Origin: JAAUTY01 sp964397305
GTDB lineage: Bacteria; Cyanobacteriota; Cyanobacteriia; Cyanobacteriales; Spirulinaceae
Reading direction: 5' to 3'
Assembly: GCA_964397305.1 (NCBI GenBank)
Contig: CAYNIP010000006.1
Coordinates: 92,184 to 156,183 of the forward strand
DNA length: 64,000 bases
Notes under the pieces: model-generated
Database searches by the model: none
What the model was told of the DNA's origin: nothing
Seen by the model: only the letters and a program-made list of their open reading frames with translations
Made by a program: the position numbers and the translations under genes
In this document: piece after piece, positions 1 to 9,501 of the stretch
Layout of the letters: each line of letters starts with the position of its first letter
How positions within the stretch are numbered: position 1 is the first letter of the stretch

Positions 1-2
1 TC

Positions 3-1265
3 TTTCCCCTCCACAACCAGGAACCCTTACTGGCTCTGCTCAAGGCCTACCAAGAGCGGGGGATGCGGGTGCTCGCCCTGGCCTACCAAGAGCTGCCCGA
101 TAACTTAATTCAAGCCGATGGCTTCGAGATGGGACACTACCTCACCTGGCTGGGCTGTGTAGCCATCGAAGACCCGCTGCGGGAGCGAGTTCCTGAAGCA
201 ATCCAACGCTGCTTACAGGCCGGCCTTCAAGTCAAGGTCGTCACCGGGGACGGCCCCGCCACCGCCCAGGAAATCGCCCGCCAGATCGGGCTCTGGCAAC
301 CGGAGGATGCTCAGAAACCCTATGCCCTGATGAATGGCAAGCAGTTTCGCGCCCTCCCCGAGGCGGAGGCCGCCCAAGCGGCGCGATCGCTCAAGGTCCT
401 CGCCCGCGCCGTCCCCACCGATAAACTCCGCCTGGTGGAACTCCTCCAGGCCCAGGGAGAAGTCGTCGCCGTGACGGGAGACGGAACCAATGATGCCGCC
501 GCCCTGAAGCAGGCTCGGGTGGGCCTGGCCATGGGTAGCGGCACGGCGATCGCCAAGGAAGCCAGCGACATCATCCTGTTGGACGATTCGTTTCACAGCA
601 TTGTCAATGCCGTCATTTGGGGGCGATCGCTCTACCAAAACATCCAGCGCTTCATCCTCTTCCAACTGACGATCAACGTCGTCGCCCTGGGGATCGCCCT
701 CCTCGGTCCCTTCATCGGCGTCGCCCTGCCGCTGACGGTGACGCAGATGCTCTGGGTCAACCTGATCATGGACACCTTCGCCGCCTTGGCCCTGGCGACG
801 GAGCCCCCCAATCCCCAAGTGATGCAGGAACCACCCCGCTCTCCCGACGCCTTCATCATCAGCCCGAACATGGCACGGCACATCCTCACAGCCGGCGGTC
901 TCTTCCTCGGCTTTTTGACCAGTTATCTCCTCTACCTGCTCCGCACAGAAATTGTGGTAGCCCGCGAACTCTCGATCTTCTTCGCCGTCTTCGTCTTCTT
1001 ACAGTTTTGGAACCTGTTTAACGCCCGCTGCTGGGGCACCCCGCACTCCGCCTTCCACAACCTGGGTCAGAGTCGCGGCTTTTTGGCGATCGCGGCGACC
1101 ATCGCCATCGGGCAGGTGGTGATCGTCCAATTCGGCGGCGAGGTCTTCCGCACCGTTCCCCTCGGCGGTCGCGAGTGGCTGGCGATCATTGGCGGCACCT
1201 CGATCGTGCTCTGGTGTGGCGAGGCCCTGCGCTGGCTGGAGCGCCGCTGGGAACCCCGCACCTAG
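3..1265 (+). CDS. P-type cation-transporting ATPase, C-terminal part (5' end outside window)
   Basis: The reading frame is open from base 3, so the gene starts upstream of the window and only about 420 C-terminal residues are visible. Two P-type ATPase signatures are present: a TGDGPATA segment (near base 243) and the hinge motif TGDGTNDAAAL (near bases 474-500), followed by KEASDIILLDD. After this come about six hydrophobic segments with QMLWVNLIMDTFAALAL, the pattern of helices M5-M10 of P2-type Ca2+/cation ATPases. The phosphorylated DKTGT loop lies in the missing part. Known P2 pumps export Ca2+ or other cations across the plasma or thylakoid membrane; the ion here is inferred only from similarity to PMCA/PacL-like proteins. 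Confidence 0.93.
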   Translation, partial: FPLHNQEPLLALLKAYQERGMRVLALAYQELPDNLIQADGFEMGHYLTWLGCVAIEDPLRERVPEAIQRCLQAGLQVKVVTGDGPATAQEIARQIGLWQPEDAQKPYALMNGKQFRALPEAEAAQAARSLKVLARAVPTDKLRLVELLQAQGEVVAVTGDGTNDAAALKQARVGLAMGSGTAIAKEASDIILLDDSFHSIVNAVIWGRSLYQNIQRFILFQLTINVVALGIALLGPFIGVALPLTVTQMLWVNLIMDTFAALALATEPPNPQVMQEPPRSPDAFIISPNMARHILTAGGLFLGFLTSYLLYLLRTEIVVARELSIFFAVFVFLQFWNLFNARCWGTPHSAFHNLGQSRGFLAIAATIAIGQVVIVQFGGEVFRTVPLGGREWLAIIGGTSIVLWCGEALRWLERRWEPRT

Positions 1266-1375
1266 GGGCGGCTTGGGGGCTAGTATTCGAGCTGAGACTG
1301 AACCACCAACGGGGCTCAAACAACGCGCTAGACTAAAGCTTAGCTTGTTGCGACGGGCCTAGCCATCAACCGCTA

Positions 1376-1641
1376 GGGTGGACGAAAAAAAGCGTGGCTC
1401 CCCTGAATTTTGAGCGATTGCTCCAGGAGCAGAGTGTCACCCTCTATCGCTCCGCGACGCTAGCGCGAACAGCGTTACGGGGTCCCCTCTGCGAGAAGCC
1501 GCTGCGCGTCTACAGCCCCCGGCCCCTGCTCCCAGCTTTGGGAGCAGGGGAACTAGAAGACCCTCTCCCAACCTAGGAGAGCGGTTGGAGTGAGGGCTGA
1601 GCGAAGGAGTACCAACATCCCCCGTAAAACTTCATTCACCC
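1376..1641 (+). mobile_element. MITE-like element, copy 1, with 9-bp target duplication
   Basis: This 266-bp non-coding element begins GGGTGGACGAAAAAAAGCG and ends TTCATTCACCC, which are imperfect inverted ends. It is flanked by an identical 9-bp direct repeat CAACCGCTA (1367-1375 and 1642-1650), as expected for a transposition target duplication. Internally it carries a GGAGCAGGGG/CCCCTGCTCC-type inverted repeat and a stretch reading CTCTGCGAGAAGCCGCTGCG that recurs in the other copies. It has no plausible gene. Related copies lie near 31.0, 39.9 and 54.0 kb. The element fills most of the 460-bp space between the ATPase and the response regulator. Confidence 0.85.
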
Positions 1642-1725
1642 CAACCGCTAAGAGGCCTGAATCGACCTTGCCCTACATCCTGCCAGCCCGAGACTGGCAA
1701 CCTACTCCGCCCGTCCTGAAATGTT

Positions 1726-3543
1726 ATGAAAATCCTGCTGGTAGAAGCAGATCGCCAGTTTGCGGATCGTGTGCAGGCGGCCCTCGTGCAGCAACACTAC
1801 CTAGTGGATCTCGCCCTCGACGGTGAGACCGGCTGGCAACTAGCTGATACCTTTACCTATGACTTGCTGCTGCTCGACCTCGCCGCCCCCAGTCTCGATG
1901 GGCTGCGCTTTTGTCAGCAGCGGCGACACCAAGGCGATCGCACCCCAATCCTGCTCTTGGCTAGCCAGGATAACAACATCAACAAAGTCGCTAGCTTGGA
2001 TGCCGGGGCTGATGACTACCTGAGTAAACCCATCGACCCCGAGGAATTGTTGGCCCACATCCGCGCTCTTCTCCGCCGAGGTCAGGCGCCTAGCTTGCCG
2101 GAGTTGGTCTGGGGCGACCTGCGCCTAGAGCCGCCGAGTTGCCAAGTAACCTACGCTGGACAACTGCTGAAGTTGACCGCCAAGGAATATGAACTCCTCG
2201 AGCTTTTTCTCCGCTACCCGCAGCGGATTTTTAGCCAGAGTGTGCTGCTCGATCGGCTCTGGTCCTTCGAGGACGCGCCGACGGAGAATGCGGTGCGGAC
2301 CCAGATCAAGAGCTTGCGCGCAAAACTCAAACGCGCTGGAGCCGAAGACCCCCTCGAAACCATCTACGGCCTCGGCTACCGCCTGCGGGAGCAGCCGCTC
2401 GAGCCTGAGCCCCCCAGCACCCCCGTGGCCATCGCCCAAGCTCAGTTGGCCGACCTCTGGGAACGCCAGAAGCCTCACTATCTCGAGCGGCTCGAGGTGA
2501 TTGCCCAGGCCGCCGCCGCCCTTCAGACCGGCCCCCTGCCCGCCGCCCTCCAGGCCGCCGCCCGCCACGAGGCCCACACCTTGGCCGGGTCCCTGGGCAG
2601 CTTCGGGCTCAAGGCTGCTTCGGCCGCCGCCCAAGGTCTTGAAACCTGCCTAGCCCAAGACCCCCCAGAAGCCCTCGGTCTCTTGGCCCTCCTCGGCGGC
2701 CTCCGCCAAGCCCTCCGCCTGGGCCGGGTGCCAGGGCAGCCCGCCTCGGGGCCAGCCCCGGGCCGGCCGCGATCGCTCTTGATCGTCGATGACGACACCG
2801 CCCTCGCCGCCGCCGTGGCCCTAGAAGCTGAGCAGTGGCGTTGGCAAGTGCAGATGGTTCATAGCCTCGCGGCCGCCCAGCAGGCCCTGGCCCACCAGCA
2901 ACCCGACGCCCTGTTGCTGGATCTGGGCTTTCCAGAATCGGCAGATGCCGGATTTCAACTCCTAGCCACCGTCACCAAGTCCTACCCCCAGTTGCCCGTG
3001 ATTGTCTTCACGGCCAAGGAAGCCCTCCTCGACCGGGTGAAAGTGGCCCGGCTGGGCGGGGTCGGCTTTTTGCAAAAACCGATCGCACCCGGGCAGGTGC
3101 TGCGGGCGATCGCCCAGGTCCTCGACCCCCCCCCGCCCCCCGAGGCCCAGGTGCTGGCCGTGAGTGGCGATCGCCCCCTCCTAGATCACCTGGAAACCCT
3201 GCTCACCCCCTGGGGCCTCCAAGTCACCGGCCTGGATCAACCAGCAGACTTTTGGTCAAGCTTGACCGCCCAGCGACCTGATTTACTCCTCCTCGACTTA
3301 GAACTACCAGAGTTCAGCGGCCCCGAACTCTGCGCCGTCGTCAGAAACGAGTCCCAGTGGTGTCATCTCCCCATCCTCCTGTTAGTAGAACGGGGCGGCA
3401 GCACAGACCTCGGCTCCCTCTTCGCCGCCGGGGCCGATGACTACGTGGGGAAACCCCTGATCGCCCCTGAACTTTTGGCCCGGACCCTCAACCGGCTCGA
3501 GCATCAGAAACTCTGGCAGCGACGCCTGCCTGTTTCCCTATGA
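1726..3543 (+). CDS. Multi-domain response regulator (REC, OmpR-type winged helix, Hpt, REC, REC)
   Basis: This 605-residue protein combines five signalling modules. REC1 (1-118) has phospho-acceptor Asp51 and Lys101. An OmpR/PhoB-type DNA-binding winged helix spans about 126-222. A histidine phosphotransfer segment has His284 in HTLAGSLGSFG. REC2 (about 348-466) has Asp399 and Lys451. REC3 (about 475-592) has Asp524 and Lys576 but lacks the usual acidic pair at the end of strand 1 (AVSGDRP). It could therefore accept phosphate, relay it and bind DNA in one chain. The next gene, a hybrid-free histidine kinase, overlaps by 4 bp (ATGA), so the two form an operon. The cognate signal is unknown. 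The ATG at 1726 starts directly with the REC core. Confidence 0.93.
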   Translation: MKILLVEADRQFADRVQAALVQQHYLVDLALDGETGWQLADTFTYDLLLLDLAAPSLDGLRFCQQRRHQGDRTPILLLASQDNNINKVASLDAGADDYLSKPIDPEELLAHIRALLRRGQAPSLPELVWGDLRLEPPSCQVTYAGQLLKLTAKEYELLELFLRYPQRIFSQSVLLDRLWSFEDAPTENAVRTQIKSLRAKLKRAGAEDPLETIYGLGYRLREQPLEPEPPSTPVAIAQAQLADLWERQKPHYLERLEVIAQAAAALQTGPLPAALQAAARHEAHTLAGSLGSFGLKAASAAAQGLETCLAQDPPEALGLLALLGGLRQALRLGRVPGQPASGPAPGRPRSLLIVDDDTALAAAVALEAEQWRWQVQMVHSLAAAQQALAHQQPDALLLDLGFPESADAGFQLLATVTKSYPQLPVIVFTAKEALLDRVKVARLGGVGFLQKPIAPGQVLRAIAQVLDPPPPPEAQVLAVSGDRPLLDHLETLLTPWGLQVTGLDQPADFWSSLTAQRPDLLLLDLELPEFSGPELCAVVRNESQWCHLPILLLVERGGSTDLGSLFAAGADDYVGKPLIAPELLARTLNRLEHQKLWQRRLPVSL

Positions 3544-6500
3544 CTACCGGCCGCCAACGACTCCCCACCCAACCCCTAGGCCTCGCCCTCGCCGCCCTGG
3601 TCCTAGCCAGCACGGCCGGCCTGACCTACCACTCCCTCATAGAATTGAGCCGCCGGGCCGACCGCCAACAGCAGCTCCAGCAGGATCTCCGGGCCTTGGA
3701 TGACTTCCTGCTGACCCTGACCCAAGCAGAAACAAGCCACCGCGCCTACATCCTCACCGGCGCCGCCTGGCATCGGGATAGCTACGAGGCCACCCGCACC
3801 CAAGTGGCCGACCGCCTCAATCGGATTGAGCACCTACTCCAGGCCCCGCAGCAGGGCGATCCACTCCCCCAGAACCAGCAGCGCCTAGAGCGCTTACAAC
3901 AATTGACCCAGCAGCGCCTGGACTCCCTCGACGCCGCCAGGGCCGCCTATGAGCAGGATGCGACCAATCGCGAAACCCAGATCGCCTTCACCAACCAAGG
4001 CACAATCCTCCAGGACCAAATCCGGGTCCTCCTCGCCCAACTCGAGGGGGCAATGGGGCAAACCCTCGACACCCGCAACCAACCCCTGCGGCGGGCGGCG
4101 CAACAAACCCTCCTCCTAGCCTTGGGTGGCTTTAGCGCCAGCTTGCTCCTGTTTCTGTCGGCCCGCTCCCGCCTCGCCCACCAAACCAAGCAGCGCCAAG
4201 CTACCCAGGCTGCCGCTCAGTCCAGCCAAGCTGCCCTCCAGATCAGCGAAGAACGGTTCCAAGCCATCTTTGACCAGGCCGCCGTGGGCCTGGTGCAGAT
4301 GAACCGGCAGGGTCAACTGCTGCGGGTGAATTCCTGGTTCCGCCAGATGCTCGGTTACGAGACGGGGGCCTTGATTCAGCACTTGCTGCACGAGCTCATC
4401 CACCCCGAGGACCGCGAGGCCAGCCTTGGGGGCCTCCAGCAATTGCTGACGGGTCAACGGCAGCAGTTGGCCCTGGAGCAGCGCTATCGTCACCAGCACG
4501 GCTCCTACCTTTGGGTCAACGTCTCCCTGGCCCTTGTGCGCGACCCCCAAGGAGAACCCGACTATTTCATCGCGGCGGTGGCGGATATCAGCGATCGCAA
4601 ACTAGCCCAGCGCGATCACCAGGCCGCCGAATCGGCCCTCCGCCAAAGCGAGGCCCGCTACAGCTCCCTCACCAACGATGTGCTCGATAAGTCAGCCGTA
4701 GGGATTTTTATCCTGGATGCTGACTTTCGCGTGGTCTGGGTCAATCAGGTCATGACGGAATTTTTGGGGATGGCGCGAGAGGCGCTGATCGGCCGCAACA
4801 ATCGCCAGTTGATTCGCGATCGCCTCTGCCAGATCGTTGATCAACCCGAAGCCTTTGCCAACACAGTCTTGGCGACCTATGACAACAACACTTACATTGA
4901 GCAATTTGAATGTCATGTGTTGCCAGCCAGCCATCGCCAAGAGCGCTGGCTCGAGCACTTGAGCCAACCCATTCACTTGGGACTCTACGCCGGCGGCCGC
5001 ATTGAACACTACACCGACATCACCACTCGCAAGCGGGCAGAGTCAGCCCTTTGGGAGAGCGAGCAGCGCCTGCGCCAGTTTATCAAGCACATTCCCACAG
5101 CGGTGGCGATCCTGGATCGGGAGCTGCGGTATCTCAACGTTAGCCAACGCTGGCTGAGTGATTACGGCCTCGGGACGGTAGCTGTGATCGGGCACAGCCA
5201 CTACGAACTCTTTCCCGAAATTCCGGAGCGATGGCGCGAGATCCATCAGCGCTGCTTGCAGGGAGAAGTATTGCGCTCAGACGATGATTGCTTCGAGCGG
5301 ATCAATGGCAAGCTGGAGTGGCTGCACTGGGAGGTGCGGCCCTGGATGACCCGCCAAGGGACCGTGGGCGGCCTCATGATCTTCAGCGAGGTGATCACCC
5401 AGCGCAAGGAGGCCGAACTCGCCCTGCTCCAGAGTGAGACACGCCACCGAGCGGCGATCGCTGCGATCCCCGATCTCCTGCTGCGGATTGACTGCGACGG
5501 CTACTACCACGACTACATCGCCGCGAAGAACCAGCGAGAGCTGCTGAGTAGCGATCGCATTGGCCATCACCTCTCAGAGGTGCTACCACCCCACCTCGTC
5601 GAGACGCAGTTGTACTACATCCAACAAGCCCTCACGACGGGGCAACTCCAGAGCTTTGAGCAGTCCTTCGAGGTGGACGGCCAGGTATACCACGAGGAGG
5701 TGCGGCTGGCCGTCAGTGGCGATCGCGAGGTGCTGGCGATTGTCCGCGACATCACGGAGCGCAAGCAGGCCGAGGCTGCCCTGCAAGCGGCGAAGCGGGA
5801 ACTGGAGCAACGGGTGGCCGAGCGCACCGCCGCCCTGTCCATGGCGAACGAGCGCCTGCACCAAGAACTCTGGGAGCGGCAACAAGTGACGGCCAGCCTC
5901 CAGGAAGCGGAGCGGCGCTGGCGATCGCTCCTCGAAAACGTCCGCCTCGCCGTGATCGGCCTTGACCCCCAAGGGCGGGTTGAATACGCCAACCCCTTTC
6001 TCCTGGAACTGACCGGCTACCAAGAGCGCGAGGTTCTTGGCCACGACTGGTTGCGCGAGTTTATCCCCGCCACCCAGCGGGCCGAGGTGCAGCAGGTGTT
6101 CCAAACCCTGATCAAGCAAGCCCAGTCCCAGTCCTACTACTGCAACACCATCTTGACCAAGGCCGGCGAGGAGCGCTGGATCGCTTGGAACAATACCCTG
6201 TTGCGGAGCGCCGACGCCCAACCCCTCGGCACCCTCAGCATTGGCTCTGACATCACCGAGAGCCAGGCCATCGAGCGCATGAAGGACGAGTTTATCTCCG
6301 TGGTCAGCCACGAACTTCGCACCCCCCTGACCTCGATCCACGGGGCCTTGAACTTGCTCACCAATGGTCTCGTGGATCTCAACTCGCCTCGGGGCGATCG
6401 CATCATCAAAATCGCGGCCGAGAGCGCCGAGCGGCTCACCCGCTTGGTGAACGATATTCTAGAGCTAGAGCGCTTGGAGTCCGGCAAAATTTACCTGGCC

Positions 6501-7097
6501 AAACGGTGGGTGAATGGCGCTGACCTCGTAGCCCAAGCAGCAGAGCAAATGCAGGTTGTGGCCAACCGGGCCCGGATCAGCCTCAATATCATGCCCACAG
6601 ACGTGGAATTTTACGCCGACCCCGACCGTATCCTGCAAGTGTTGACCAATCTGCTCAGCAACGCGATCAAGTTCTCCCCGCCAGGGACGACCGTAGGCCT
6701 CAGTGTCGAGCGGGGCGAATTGTTTGCCGGGTTTGACACCCAGACCCAGCCTCAGGTCCAGCAGTTTGCCATGTTCGCCGTTGAGGATCGCGGGCGCGGC
6801 ATTCCCCCGGAAAAGCTGGAAACCATCTTCGAGCGTTTCCACCAAGTCGATGCCTCCGACTCCCGCAACAAAGGAGGCACTGGCCTCGGCCTCGCCATCT
6901 GTCGCAGCATCATCGAGCAGCACCAAGGGCGCATCTGGGTCGAGAGCCAACTGCAAGTGGGCAGTATCTTTTCCTTTACGATTCCCCTCTGCACCGAGGC
7001 CGATGAAGAGGTCGCCGATACGGCCGTGGAGCAGGAACTGGACGACCGCCCCACCCTTCCGGCCCCCGGCCACTACGATCAGCCGGAAATTGCCTGA
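3540..7097 (+). CDS. Sensor histidine kinase with CHASE3-like sensor and five PAS domains
   Basis: This 1185-residue membrane kinase starts in the stop codon of the response regulator gene, implying translational coupling. A first TM helix (about 13-30) and a second (about 190-208) bracket a helical CHASE3-like region. Five PAS/PAC modules follow at about 237-352, 373-496, 510-623, 634-743 and 792-910, with a coiled coil at about 744-785. The HisKA helix carries His924 in VVSHELRTP. The ATPase domain has an N box (NLLSNAIKF, about 1036) and G boxes (DRGRGIPP, GGTGLGLA). It should autophosphorylate and feed the adjacent multi-REC regulator. The ligand of the sensor region and any PAS cofactors cannot be read from sequence. 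The 3' end overlaps the convergent kinase gene by 19 bp. Confidence 0.95.
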   Translation: MTTGRQRLPTQPLGLALAALVLASTAGLTYHSLIELSRRADRQQQLQQDLRALDDFLLTLTQAETSHRAYILTGAAWHRDSYEATRTQVADRLNRIEHLLQAPQQGDPLPQNQQRLERLQQLTQQRLDSLDAARAAYEQDATNRETQIAFTNQGTILQDQIRVLLAQLEGAMGQTLDTRNQPLRRAAQQTLLLALGGFSASLLLFLSARSRLAHQTKQRQATQAAAQSSQAALQISEERFQAIFDQAAVGLVQMNRQGQLLRVNSWFRQMLGYETGALIQHLLHELIHPEDREASLGGLQQLLTGQRQQLALEQRYRHQHGSYLWVNVSLALVRDPQGEPDYFIAAVADISDRKLAQRDHQAAESALRQSEARYSSLTNDVLDKSAVGIFILDADFRVVWVNQVMTEFLGMAREALIGRNNRQLIRDRLCQIVDQPEAFANTVLATYDNNTYIEQFECHVLPASHRQERWLEHLSQPIHLGLYAGGRIEHYTDITTRKRAESALWESEQRLRQFIKHIPTAVAILDRELRYLNVSQRWLSDYGLGTVAVIGHSHYELFPEIPERWREIHQRCLQGEVLRSDDDCFERINGKLEWLHWEVRPWMTRQGTVGGLMIFSEVITQRKEAELALLQSETRHRAAIAAIPDLLLRIDCDGYYHDYIAAKNQRELLSSDRIGHHLSEVLPPHLVETQLYYIQQALTTGQLQSFEQSFEVDGQVYHEEVRLAVSGDREVLAIVRDITERKQAEAALQAAKRELEQRVAERTAALSMANERLHQELWERQQVTASLQEAERRWRSLLENVRLAVIGLDPQGRVEYANPFLLELTGYQEREVLGHDWLREFIPATQRAEVQQVFQTLIKQAQSQSYYCNTILTKAGEERWIAWNNTLLRSADAQPLGTLSIGSDITESQAIERMKDEFISVVSHELRTPLTSIHGALNLLTNGLVDLNSPRGDRIIKIAAESAERLTRLVNDILELERLESGKIYLAKRWVNGADLVAQAAEQMQVVANRARISLNIMPTDVEFYADPDRILQVLTNLLSNAIKFSPPGTTVGLSVERGELFAGFDTQTQPQVQQFAMFAVEDRGRGIPPEKLETIFERFHQVDASDSRNKGGTGLGLAICRSIIEQHQGRIWVESQLQVGSIFSFTIPLCTEADEEVADTAVEQELDDRPTLPAPGHYDQPEIA

Positions 7098-8950
7098 GTC
7101 CGGGGCAGCACGATCACAAACACCGTCCCCCGTCCGACCTGGGAACGATAGCGGAGCTGACCGCCATGCTGGCCGACGACCGCTTGGTAGGCAACGGCGA
7201 GGCCGAGGCCGGTTCCCTTGCCAATGGGCTTGGTGGTGAAAAAGGGGTCAAAGAGGTGATCGCGAATCGCGGCCGGAATCCCCGTGCCATTGTCAGCGAT
7301 GCTAACCTGGATGCGGTCAGTTCCCAGGACCTGGGTGCGAAGACTGAGCTGGGGAGCCTGGGCAGCAGGCGATGCGGGATCGGACGAGATCGCCGCCTCC
7401 AGCGCATCAATCCCATTACTGAGCAAGTGGAGAAACACTTGGTTGAGCAAGCCGGGATGGCACTCCACCAGCGGCAGCGGGCCGTAGCGCCGGGTCACAG
7501 TAATTTCACGGCGGTGGGGTTGAGCGCGCAGCCGTTCCGAGAGCACCACCAGGGCACTGTCCAAGTTGTCGTGGAGATTCACCAGCTTGAAACCCTCTTC
7601 ATCCAGCCGCGAAAAGGTGCGGAGGCTCAGAACCAACTGCCGCACCCGCTCCGTCCCCGTCCGCATGGAGGTCAGGAGCTGAGGCAAATCAGCCTTCACA
7701 AATTCCCAGTCCAGGGCTTCGAGTTGCTCAGCCACGGCCGCCGAGGCCGGCTCGGGTTGAGCTTGGTAGAGTTCGATCAGGTTCACCAGGTCGTCAAAAT
7801 AGGCCTGGGCATGAACCAGATTGGCGTGAATGAAGTTAACCGGGTTGTTGAACTCATGGGCCAGGCCGGCCACCAACTGCCCCAGGGAGGACATCTTTTC
7901 GCTCTGCACCAATTGCGCCTGAGTATGACGCAATTCCTGGAGGGCAGCCGCGAGGTCCGCCGCCGCCGCATCGGCTTCTTGCTTCGCTTGCTGAAGATGG
8001 TGTTGCTCCCAGGTCTGCACCCGCCAGAGAATCAGGAGCATGGCGATCGCCAAGCCCACAATCGTCAGGGCCAGACCATCCAGGGGAGCCAGGGCTGACT
8101 CGATATTACGGCGCGGGATCACCAAGGCGATCGCCCAGTCCACCTGTTGCAAAGGAACATAGGCCACATAGCTCGCTTGCCCGTCCAGAGTCAAGCGCTC
8201 AATTCCCGCTTGGCCAGCAGCCATACGCTGGCCGAGCCCCCGCCACACCGGGTCCTGAACCGCTAAGAGGCTATCAGTCTCCGCCTCAGGATCACGAGCC
8301 TCCGACCAAGCCGGGGGCGGCACAATCGGAAGGCCGCTACTGTCAATGGCGAAGGCATAGCTCCCAGGGCCGTAGTGCAGCCCTTGCACCACCTGGGTGA
8401 GGCGGTCAATGGGAATGGGCCCAGAAATAACCCCTTGCGGCGCGCGGTGGTCTAGCCAGATCGGGGCCGCGATCGAGACTTGGCGCACCCCCGTGGAGCG
8501 AGACACAATCGGGTCCGACACGTAAAGCCGGCCCTGCATGGCCTGGCGAAAGAACTCGCGATCGCTAGCATCGCCACTCTTGCCCTGATCGGTGTGGAAA
8601 CGCCCCCCCGGCTCGAGGTAGGCCAACAAGTGGAAGTCCCGCAAGCGGGCTACCTCTTGCTGGAGGTAGGGTTGTAGGTCAGACCAGACCAGATTTTTGG
8701 CCGTGGGGGTATTGGCGATCGTCGCCACTTCCGCCTTACGCTGCCCCAGCCAACTATCAACGTCGCCCACACTGCTTTTGACTTCTAGAAGCGCATTTCG
8801 CTCCAAGTCAGCCAACAGGGACAGACGGGCTAGGTGATAGCCAGCATGACCCAAACTGCCAACGGCGATCGCCGCTGAGCCCACCACCAGCCCCATGACC
8901 CAGCGACGCCAAACTGGGTTATGAACAGGAAGCTGACACACTCGCAACAT
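7079..8950 (-). CDS. Membrane sensor histidine kinase with periplasmic Cache-like domain
   Basis: This 623-residue protein has a TM helix at about 17-36 and a large extracytoplasmic region to about 290 that looks like a double-Cache/PDC ligand sensor. A second TM (about 295-312) and a coiled coil follow. The HisKA segment contains the HEFNNPVNF motif (His near 365), which is the NtrB-like HPK4 type, and the C-terminal ATPase domain ends with GKGTGLGLAV. No receiver is attached and none lies next to it, so the partner is unknown. It is convergent with, and overlaps by 19 bp, the five-PAS kinase. The start at 8950 puts a short polar stretch before TM1; the ATG for MGLVVG is a possible alternative. 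Confidence 0.92.
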   Translation of the reverse strand: MLRVCQLPVHNPVWRRWVMGLVVGSAAIAVGSLGHAGYHLARLSLLADLERNALLEVKSSVGDVDSWLGQRKAEVATIANTPTAKNLVWSDLQPYLQQEVARLRDFHLLAYLEPGGRFHTDQGKSGDASDREFFRQAMQGRLYVSDPIVSRSTGVRQVSIAAPIWLDHRAPQGVISGPIPIDRLTQVVQGLHYGPGSYAFAIDSSGLPIVPPPAWSEARDPEAETDSLLAVQDPVWRGLGQRMAAGQAGIERLTLDGQASYVAYVPLQQVDWAIALVIPRRNIESALAPLDGLALTIVGLAIAMLLILWRVQTWEQHHLQQAKQEADAAAADLAAALQELRHTQAQLVQSEKMSSLGQLVAGLAHEFNNPVNFIHANLVHAQAYFDDLVNLIELYQAQPEPASAAVAEQLEALDWEFVKADLPQLLTSMRTGTERVRQLVLSLRTFSRLDEEGFKLVNLHDNLDSALVVLSERLRAQPHRREITVTRRYGPLPLVECHPGLLNQVFLHLLSNGIDALEAAISSDPASPAAQAPQLSLRTQVLGTDRIQVSIADNGTGIPAAIRDHLFDPFFTTKPIGKGTGLGLAVAYQAVVGQHGGQLRYRSQVGRGTVFVIVLPRTQAISG

Positions 8951-9501
8951 AGCTGTAACCAGACAAACAACAAGAGAATACTGAGGAGATCACGGATTCT
9001 CGGTCAGTCAGGGTTAATCCTTACAACATGTAACGAATCATTCCAATCACCTAACCTCGGATCGGGTAGCAAGGCCACTTTAGGGCTGTCAGCTTCCTCA
9101 GGTCGTCTGATTCTAGCGTAGACCGAGCGGAATGAAAAGTACCACTTCACAAGAATAATGGCGATTGCACAAACCCTATCTCTTGGTATCGGTAATTCAG
9201 GACAGCATAAAACTCTTCAAGCACCACGCCTTCGTGGAATATTCGGATCATTCTGTCCGAGAAATCACGAGAAACTCGCCTTAGACTCCAGCTTTTTACT
9301 TAGAAACTATACGGCATTGACATGATTGATAATCATTGTCGTGAGCGCATCAGACCCTCGACAGAAGCAACCAATACCTTAAATCATTTCCCTATCTTGG
9401 CGGAGCAATTGATTTCACCCACCGCTTGATGTCACCCCCCTAGGATTGTCCCCCGCCGCCATTGCTTGCTAAGCTGACAGCGATTCCTTCCCGGCCCTGC
9501 C
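8951..9501. other. 551-bp intergenic region between divergent genes
   Basis: I see no credible gene here. It must hold the promoter of the sensor kinase (leftward) and of the ABC permease (rightward). A small perfect hairpin CCACG-cctt-CGTGG lies at 9224-9237, and a Fur-box-like palindrome lies at 9319-9340. The GC content looks clearly lower than in the flanking genes. Confidence 0.6.
9319..9340. promoter_or_regulatory. Fur-box-like palindrome
   Basis: The sequence contains ATGATT-GAT-AATCAT, a perfect 6+3+6 palindrome, inside GACATGATT...CATTGTC. Its right half, GATAATCATTGTC, matches 12 of 13 positions of the classical Fur half GATAATCATTATC. It lies about 160 bp upstream of the ABC permease start and about 370 bp upstream of the divergent kinase. 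A role in iron- or metal-dependent control is inferred from the motif alone. Confidence 0.5.

Noticed and set aside
213..881. A 222-residue open frame antisense to the ATPase gene
   Set aside because: It is a by-product of high GC on the opposite strand; the sense frame has unmistakable ATPase motifs. The same applies to long antisense frames over the kinases, the hydrolase and flv3.
1394..1576. Open frame inside the first mobile element
   Set aside because: It lies wholly in repeat DNA, has no ribosome site, and the equivalent frame is broken in the other copies.
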